Source: Psychromonas algicola (GTDB taxonomy: Bacteria; Pseudomonadota; Gammaproteobacteria; Enterobacterales; Psychromonadaceae). From it: a DNA stretch of 39,122 nt. The notes beneath the pieces are model-generated. The model was not told where the DNA came from, ran no database searches, and saw only the letters and a list, made by a program, of their open reading frames with translations. The DNA is taken from the NCBI RefSeq assembly GCF_004378355.1, contig NZ_SNUB01000032.1:1-39122 (forward strand), given 5' to 3'. How positions within the stretch are numbered: position 1 is the first letter of the stretch; the number at the start of each line of letters is the position of its first letter. Below, piece by piece: positions 34,553-39,122 of this stretch. The translations under genes and the position numbers were made by a program.

Positions 34553-35008
34553 TTAAGCAAGACGCGTTCTCCAACGTCCATTCTTAAATTCATTTAATAA
34601 CTTCATTGCTCTACTTTGGTCTAATTCAGTAAAACAATTATTATCCATAAAAAAGTCGTTTAATCCCTTTATATTGCTTAATTCTTTAGTGGTTACATTG
34701 CTATACCCCATAGTCCATTCTGAAAAACTACGAGTTGTAATTGGCTCTTCCACAAGTTTTGACACTTTACTATGTCGAGGATCTTTTTCAATTCTATTAA
34801 ATAATGCATTAACCGCGGTCCTATCCCCTTCTAACACTTGAAAAAAAGAACCATCATCATACAAAAGCATACCTGTGACATTAAGCTTTTTATTATTAGT
34901 TCTAATGATATCTAAGAGGTAAACCATTTCATCGTGATCATACTTTTCATTGGCGACGCTTGTATAAATACAATGTACCAGTTGAGCCGGTTTCGTACTA
35001 TTATCCAT
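34553..35008 (-). CDS. BLUF-domain blue-light sensor
   Basis: This 151-residue short BLUF protein binds FAD and signals blue light through its C-terminal helices. All key residues sit at AppA spacing: Tyr15 (IYTS), Asn39 (RTNNKKLNVTG), Gln57 (FFQVLEGDR), Trp98 and Met100 (SEWTMGY). Residues after about 105 form the helical output tail. There is no EAL or other effector domain, so it needs a separate partner. The start is fixed by GGAGGAAAGAT. The c-di-GMP-type gene 8 kb away is not an obvious partner. Confidence 0.95.
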   Translation of the reverse strand: MDNSTKPAQLVHCIYTSVANEKYDHDEMVYLLDIIRTNNKKLNVTGMLLYDDGSFFQVLEGDRTAVNALFNRIEKDPRHSKVSKLVEEPITTRSFSEWTMGYSNVTTKELSNIKGLNDFFMDNNCFTELDQSRAMKLLNEFKNGRWRTRLA

Positions 35009-35212
35009 ATCTTTCCTCCACTGAGTTCAAACTGTCATGTATTACTTATTATTTTTAACATCATTAAAAGCATAGAACTGAATCGGCAATAGAACATGGT
35101 ATGACATCTCAAATTTATAACGAACAATCACTTTTATCGCAAAATCATCATCAATTTAAGTTTTCGCTACTAACTCGCTAGAGTACGCATTTTTATTTCA
35201 ATTTAGATAAAA

Positions 35213-35246
35213 CTTATTTTATATAATTTGGTATATTAAAAATAAG
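35213..35246. promoter_or_regulatory. inverted repeat upstream of pncAB, possible operator
   Basis: CTTATTTT (35213-35220) and AAAATAAG (35239-35246) are inverted with an 18-bp AT-rich spacer, 51 bp before the pncA start. It could be bound by an NAD-metabolism repressor such as NrtR, but the sequence does not show which. AT-rich chance pairing is possible. Confidence 0.3.
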
Positions 35247-35296
35247 CTTAATAAAAAAATCATTAAATTCAATCAAGTAATAAGATGGAGTAAAAC

Positions 35297-35941
35297 ATGA
35301 TTAAAGTTGATAGCACAATGACAGCGAGTTTTGATGTTGATCCTCAATGTGGATTTACTCCTTTATGTCCTGATGAATTACCTATTAAAGAAGGTAATTT
35401 AATTGCAGATGAATTAAATGCACAATCTGCTTTTGCTAACTTCAGAATTGTTAGCAAAGATTGCCACCCAGCCAAAGCACCATGGATAGCAGAATCAGCA
35501 GAACAAATCATGACACCTGTTGAAGGTGAATATCCAAACCTCGATATAAAATGGCCTGCTCATTGTGTAGTTGGTACATTAGGTAACTCTCTTATTCCAG
35601 GTTTACCTGATGAAAAAGAATACGATGTTGTTATCGAGAAAGGCATTGATCCATTAAAGCATCCTTACGGTGCTTGTTATCATGATCTCGCTGAAGAAGA
35701 AGGCACTGGTATTATTGAGTGGCTACAAGAACGTAAAGTAGGTACTGTGATTGTGGGTGGGCTTGCTACTGATTTTTGTGTCAAAACAACTGTCTTACAG
35801 CTTTCGACTGCAGGATTTAAAGTCATATTAAATTTAGCTGCATGTAGAGGAGTTGCAGAAGAATCTACACAGCTAGCTTGCCAATTGATGAAAGATAAAG
35901 GCGTCAAGATAGTAACTAGCAGTGCTGAATTAACTAATTAA
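35297..35941 (+). CDS. pncA: nicotinamidase
   Basis: This 214-residue isochorismatase-fold hydrolase turns nicotinamide into nicotinate for NAD salvage. The catalytic triad is visible as Asp13 (FDVDPQCGF), Lys115 (VIEKGIDPL) and Cys161 (GGLATDFCVKTT). The metal-site pair Asp55/His57 lies in SKDCHPAKAPW, and WPAHCVVGTLGN is the usual substrate-side motif. GATGGAG precedes the start. The next gene, pncB, starts 10 bp after the stop and uses its product. Confidence 0.92.
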   Translation: MIKVDSTMTASFDVDPQCGFTPLCPDELPIKEGNLIADELNAQSAFANFRIVSKDCHPAKAPWIAESAEQIMTPVEGEYPNLDIKWPAHCVVGTLGNSLIPGLPDEKEYDVVIEKGIDPLKHPYGACYHDLAEEEGTGIIEWLQERKVGTVIVGGLATDFCVKTTVLQLSTAGFKVILNLAACRGVAEESTQLACQLMKDKGVKIVTSSAELTN

Positions 35942-35951
35942 CAGGAAAATC

Positions 35952-37172
35952 ATGACAAATACAAAAGTGGATCGTTGGTTAATTGAAAGCTTACTAGATA
36001 TCGATTTCTACAAAATCACTATGCTACAAGCTTTCTACCACGCCAGTGAATTTCGAGTTGTGAATGTACAATGGAAATTTGCTTGTCGTAATAAAGAAAA
36101 ACTAAACCTAAGCGTGCTTATTCCTGAAATTCAAAGGCAACTCGATCACCTTTGTTCCTTGTCTTTTACTGAAGACGAATTAGATTACCTTTCAGAACTG
36201 TCTTACATTAAACCTGACTTTATTGAATTTTTAAGGATATTTAAACTCAATACAAAGTTTATTCAATTACAGTCTGATGGTGAAAACATTAGCCTACGTT
36301 TCGATGGGCCTTTATTACATGTCAGTTTGTTTGAAATTTATGCTTTATCTATTATTAGTGAACTCCACACTATTTTAAACTGTGATGGTTTCGATTTAAG
36401 CGAAGCTAGAGACAAGCTTACCTCTAAAATAGATTTACTAAAGGCTCAGAAACAATTAAACGATTTCAACTTCATGGACTTTGGTACTCGCCGTCGAGCG
36501 AGTAAAGCATGGCAACAAGAGGTTTTAACCACTTTAAAAAACCAATTACCTGAAGTTTTTACCGGCACAAGTAATGTTCATTTTGCAAGAATATTAGATC
36601 TTCCTGCATTAGGTACCATGGCACATGAATGGTTTCAAAGCTGGCAGGCAGTCACTCGTTTAGCTGAAGCGCAAAAAGCTGCGCTAGAAGGCTGGGTAAG
36701 AGAGTATAGAGGCCGCTTAGGTATTGCGTTAACTGATTGTTATTCAATGGATTCATTTATCAGAGATTTTTCCGATCCTTATTTTGGTAAACTTTATGAT
36801 GGTTTACGTCACGACAGTGGCTGCCCTATTGAATGGGGAGAAAAAGCGATTACTCTTTATCAAGATATGGAAATAGATCCAATGAGTAAAACCTTAGTTT
36901 TTAGCGATGGATTAGACTTTCCAAGTATGCTTGAAATTTGGGCTCATTTTAAAGGCCGTATCAAAACTTCTTTTGGCATCGGTACGAATCTAATGAATGA
37001 TGTAGGCAATACACCGCTGAATATCGTTATTAAGATGGTGACAGTGAATGGTAAACCTGTTGCAAAAATATCTGATGAGCCAGGGAAAAGTATGTGTGAA
37101 GATTTAGGTTATTTACAATATTTAGCAAGCCAATATGGTATTGACCCTGCCACTGTACAAATTTCAAAATAA
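35952..37172 (+). CDS. pncB: nicotinate phosphoribosyltransferase
   Basis: This 406-residue enzyme makes nicotinate mononucleotide from nicotinate, PRPP and ATP. The N-terminus has LLDIDFYKITMLQAFYH, and the middle has MDFGTRRRASKAWQQEVL. The activating phosphohistidine lies in LRHDSGCPIEWGEK, with SDGLDFPSMLEIWAHF and FGIGTNLMNDVG (phosphate binding) near the end. The length fits the short bacterial PncB. ACAGGAAAATC precedes the start. Coupled with pncA it forms a two-step nicotinamide salvage operon. Confidence 0.95.
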   Translation: MTNTKVDRWLIESLLDIDFYKITMLQAFYHASEFRVVNVQWKFACRNKEKLNLSVLIPEIQRQLDHLCSLSFTEDELDYLSELSYIKPDFIEFLRIFKLNTKFIQLQSDGENISLRFDGPLLHVSLFEIYALSIISELHTILNCDGFDLSEARDKLTSKIDLLKAQKQLNDFNFMDFGTRRRASKAWQQEVLTTLKNQLPEVFTGTSNVHFARILDLPALGTMAHEWFQSWQAVTRLAEAQKAALEGWVREYRGRLGIALTDCYSMDSFIRDFSDPYFGKLYDGLRHDSGCPIEWGEKAITLYQDMEIDPMSKTLVFSDGLDFPSMLEIWAHFKGRIKTSFGIGTNLMNDVGNTPLNIVIKMVTVNGKPVAKISDEPGKSMCEDLGYLQYLASQYGIDPATVQISK

Positions 37173-37177
37173 ATAAA

Positions 37178-37212
37178 AAACCCGATAGTTAACTTAAATA
37201 AATATCGGGTTT
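37178..37212. terminator. bidirectional terminator between pncB and the TIGR04219 gene
   Basis: AAACCCGATA (37178-37187) pairs with TATCGGGTTT (37203-37212). There are A-runs before it and T residues after it, so it works in both directions for converging genes. The identical 10-bp arms occur again at 38031-38059. Confidence 0.85.
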
Positions 37213-37238
37213 AAACAGTGCTTTATTTATTAAACACT

Positions 37239-37907
37239 TTAGAAATCGATGTTTACACCTGCAAACACGCCATCAGTTTCAGATTGTAAATCAATAGTTT
37301 GCACATCAAGTGATAAAATCTCTAAACTTGTTAATTCAAACTCTTGTACGCGATAACCAACCTGTAACTCTAAATCGAATAAAGTCAGAGGAATTTCATA
37401 TTGAATACCAACCGATGCATCTAACATTCGGCTACCATCATATGCAAATGTATTACCTTTAGCATAAACAAATAGTGGAGTGAAAGGGATACCAACTTCA
37501 ACTGCAGCATAAACATGTGGAACGACACCACTTGTTTCACTCCATACCCCTCCGCCATTATTAACTCGGCCATTACTTAGTTTAGTAATACCAATACCTG
37601 CATCTGCAGAAACCAAATCATTATCTAAGAATTCATAATAAAGAGTAAAGTCCTGTTTTGTATACTCATAAAAGTCCCCTTCAACAGAAGATTGAGCGAA
37701 CTTACCGTTAGGCACTAACGGAATGAAATGCTCTAAAGAAGCTTCGAAAGTATAGCCTCTGTTATCATCTTCTTGGTCAAATCCATTGCCTCGGTATATT
37801 TGATTTTGTTGCCATACATTGGCTTCTATATCGCCGCCTAATAAGAAGTCTGCTGAAGCAGAAAATGAGATAGAAGTAATTAAACAAGCTAGTAATGTTT
37901 TTTTCAT
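37239..37907 (-). CDS. TIGR04219-type outer membrane beta-barrel protein, paralog 1
   Basis: This protein of about 222 residues has a signal peptide (MKKTLLACLITSISFSASA, cut before DFLLGGDIE). The mature part is a small beta-barrel: DIEANVWQQNQIYRGNGF, YTFEASLEHFIPLVPNGK, SSVEGDFYEYTKQDFTLYYE, DAGIGITKLSNG, VEVGIPFTPLFVYAKG, and a C-terminal VFAGVNIDF ending in the Phe expected for barrel assembly. It belongs to the TIGR04219 outer membrane family of marine gammaproteobacteria, function unknown. The Met at 37907 is preferred over 37913 because the AAAGAA site is spaced as in paralog 2. The two are tandem paralogs. Confidence 0.85.
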   Translation of the reverse strand: MKKTLLACLITSISFSASADFLLGGDIEANVWQQNQIYRGNGFDQEDDNRGYTFEASLEHFIPLVPNGKFAQSSVEGDFYEYTKQDFTLYYEFLDNDLVSADAGIGITKLSNGRVNNGGGVWSETSGVVPHVYAAVEVGIPFTPLFVYAKGNTFAYDGSRMLDASVGIQYEIPLTLFDLELQVGYRVQEFELTSLEILSLDVQTIDLQSETDGVFAGVNIDF

Positions 37908-38030
37908 ATGCATTTCTTTATTGTAGTCAGATAATTAACAAATTTTAATCTAAGAAGCCTCAAGTATCAATAAATTATCTGCGAGAATCATTTAGGAAAT
38001 GGGAGTTGGTAATTTAAGACGCATAATAAA

Positions 38031-38059
38031 AAACCCGATATTGTAGAAATATCGGGTTT
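38031..38059 (-). terminator. terminator of TIGR04219 paralog 2
   Basis: AAACCCGATA (38031-38040) pairs with TATCGGGTTT (38050-38059) with a 9-nt loop and an A-run on the left, which is a U-run on the minus strand. The arms are identical to the terminator at 37178-37212. Confidence 0.85.
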
Positions 38060-38083
38060 ATTGTATTAAATAGTAGTTCTGAT

Positions 38084-38737
38084 TTAAAAGTCGATATTTA
38101 CACCAGCAAATAAACCTGATGTTTCAGCATCAACGGCGATGTTTAAACTATCGTAACCAACTAAATTAAATGTTTGTGTACGGTAACCACCTTGAAACTC
38201 AAGATTAATCAGTACTAGAGGAACAGAAAACTTAACGCCAACAGAAGCATCTAGCATTTCATTATCAGCATAACTAATGCCGGTTCCTTTCGCATAAACA
38301 AAAAATGGAGTGAAAGGAATACCCACTTCAGCTGCAGCATAAAGATGAGGAATAACCCCACTAAAGTCAAGGTCTCCTAGTGTATCATCTCTAACTGAAC
38401 CATCTGTTAATTGGGTTAAACCAACACCAGCATCGATTGAAATTAAATCATTATCGAAAAATTCATAATATAAAGTAGCATCTGTTTTAGTATATTCGTA
38501 ATACTTCCCTTCCACAGATGAACGTGAAATTTTAGGGTTTGGAATTAGTGGAATGAAATGTTCTAAAGAAGCTTCGAAAGTATAAGCAATCGTATCATCT
38601 TCTTGAGCGAAACCATTACCTCTAAAAGTTTGGTTTTGTTGCCAAGCGTTGACTTCAATATCACCACCTAGTAAAAAATCAGCTGATGCTGAAAATGATG
38701 TTGAAGCGATTAAGCATGCAAGTAGAGTTTTTTTCAT
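38084..38737 (-). CDS. TIGR04219-type outer membrane beta-barrel protein, paralog 2
   Basis: This 217-residue protein is close to paralog 1: signal peptide MKKTLLACLIASTSFSASA, then DFLLGGDIEVNAWQQNQTFR, YTFEASLEHFIPLIPNPK, EVGIPFTPFFVYAKGTG, and the same end LFAGVNIDF. Most differences lie in the loops (LTDGSVRDDTLGDLDF against a Gly/Asn-rich loop in paralog 1), as expected for surface-exposed parts. Ribosome site AAAGAAG. It has its own promoter region and terminator, so the two genes are separate transcription units. Confidence 0.87.
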   Translation of the reverse strand: MKKTLLACLIASTSFSASADFLLGGDIEVNAWQQNQTFRGNGFAQEDDTIAYTFEASLEHFIPLIPNPKISRSSVEGKYYEYTKTDATLYYEFFDNDLISIDAGVGLTQLTDGSVRDDTLGDLDFSGVIPHLYAAAEVGIPFTPFFVYAKGTGISYADNEMLDASVGVKFSVPLVLINLEFQGGYRTQTFNLVGYDSLNIAVDAETSGLFAGVNIDF

Positions 38738-39000
38738 ATCATATCTTCTTTATTTGGGTGGTTACAGGAGGTAACGTTTCTTTAAAAATATATTATTACA
38801 CAAAATAGTCAACTTTCATTTAACAACAATTAGATTCAATACTGATTATTATCTTAGATATTTTAAACCTTGATGCTAAATGGTGGAATAAATTAATAGT
38901 AAATTATAGAGAATTGTAGGCTAGATATAAGACGTGAGCATTGCAGTTAGATGTAATAAAGGGATTATAAAATCCCTTTTAAAACATAATGCTTTATTCT
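38738..39000. other. intergenic region upstream of TIGR04219 paralog 2
   Basis: AT-rich and non-coding. The left part carries the promoter of the outer membrane protein gene. AAGGGATTATAAAATCCCTT near 38957-38976 is a short inverted repeat (AAGGGATT/AATCCCTT) just outside the IS256-type element, possibly a terminator-like hairpin. Confidence 0.4.
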
Positions 39001-39122
39001 CTGACCCTGTCCTAAAATCTGTGTAATTGCCTATCATTAACTTAATCATATTAAGGATAGGTAATTATGAAAAAAGAAGAGTTAGAAGCATTCGCCCTTA
39101 AAGCATCAAAGGGATTAAAGTC
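39001..39122 (+). mobile_element. IS256-family element, left end and transposase start
   Basis: CTGTCCTAAAATCTGTGTAA lies near 39007-39026 and resembles the terminal repeat of IS256-family elements. A transposase starts at ATG 39067 (MKKEELEAFALKASKGLK) and runs off the window. Its opening matches the mutator-type transposase N-terminus. The AATTGCCTATC arm (39025-39035) pairs with GATAGGTAATT (39056-39066) directly before the ATG, covering the ribosome site. Intactness cannot be judged. Confidence 0.7.

Overview
The window looks like a low-GC, accessory-rich stretch of chromosome from a cold-water marine gammaproteobacterium of the Psychromonas/Colwellia/Shewanella type. This is inferred from AT-rich DNA, gammaproteobacterial versions of purEK, yjeH, ghrA, rhlE-like and TIGR04219-type outer membrane proteins, and IS3/IS256/IS1182/RAYT elements. 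No rRNA or tRNA gene was seen.

Left region (1-10.8 kb) is accessory and decaying. It starts with the 3' end of an IS1182-type transposase. Three short plus-strand genes follow: a DUF1851/Tdi1-like immunity protein, a TriTu-like candidate immunity protein and a frameshifted helical-repeat gene. Each begins just after a CGTTA motif that, for the first two, closes an attC-like imperfect inverted repeat, as in integron gene cassettes. Next come a 777-residue Sel1/TPR lipoprotein, two eroded copies of a RAYT transposase, a small orphan gene, a DUF6708-like pseudogene broken by one frameshift and one stop, a membrane orphan, a small VOC-fold protein and a membrane-anchored orphan. An intergenic region rich in inverted repeats leads to a class 1A (Lactococcus-type) dihydroorotate dehydrogenase.

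Middle region (11.9-21.5 kb). A complete IS3-family element (1190 bp, 3-bp target duplication TAC) lies beside a decayed RluE-type pseudouridine synthase copy. A second decayed copy of the same gene lies 7.6 kb further right. Between them is the most interesting feature: a tight four-gene minus-strand operon. In transcription order it encodes (A) a four-TM protein with coiled-coil flanks, (B) a single-TM protein with a vWA-like extracytoplasmic domain, (C) a four-TM MotA/TolQ/ExbB-like channel subunit with a tail of six 17-residue charged repeats, and (D) a 1099-residue protein with an ExbD/MotB-like N-terminal TM (Glu at the usual Asp position), seven or more 61-residue coiled-coil repeats and a C-terminal globular domain. 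The pairing of C and D recalls the ZorA/ZorB stator of Zorya. However, D shows no OmpA domain, and no helicase or nuclease partner is present. I read it as a candidate undescribed ion-driven envelope machine, possibly a conflict system.

Right region (21.6-39.1 kb) is mostly ordinary chromosome: a YitT-family protein, a YjeH-like amino acid exporter divergent from an Lrp/AsnC regulator, a GGDEF-EAL protein with a large internal deletion, GhrA, purEK, a BicA-like SulP transporter with a TTG start, an FAD monooxygenase fused to a DnaJ-type zinc-binding N-terminus, a DEAD-box RNA helicase, a BLUF photoreceptor, a pncA-pncB NAD-salvage operon and two paralogous outer membrane proteins with near-identical terminators. 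The window ends in the start of an IS256-family transposase.
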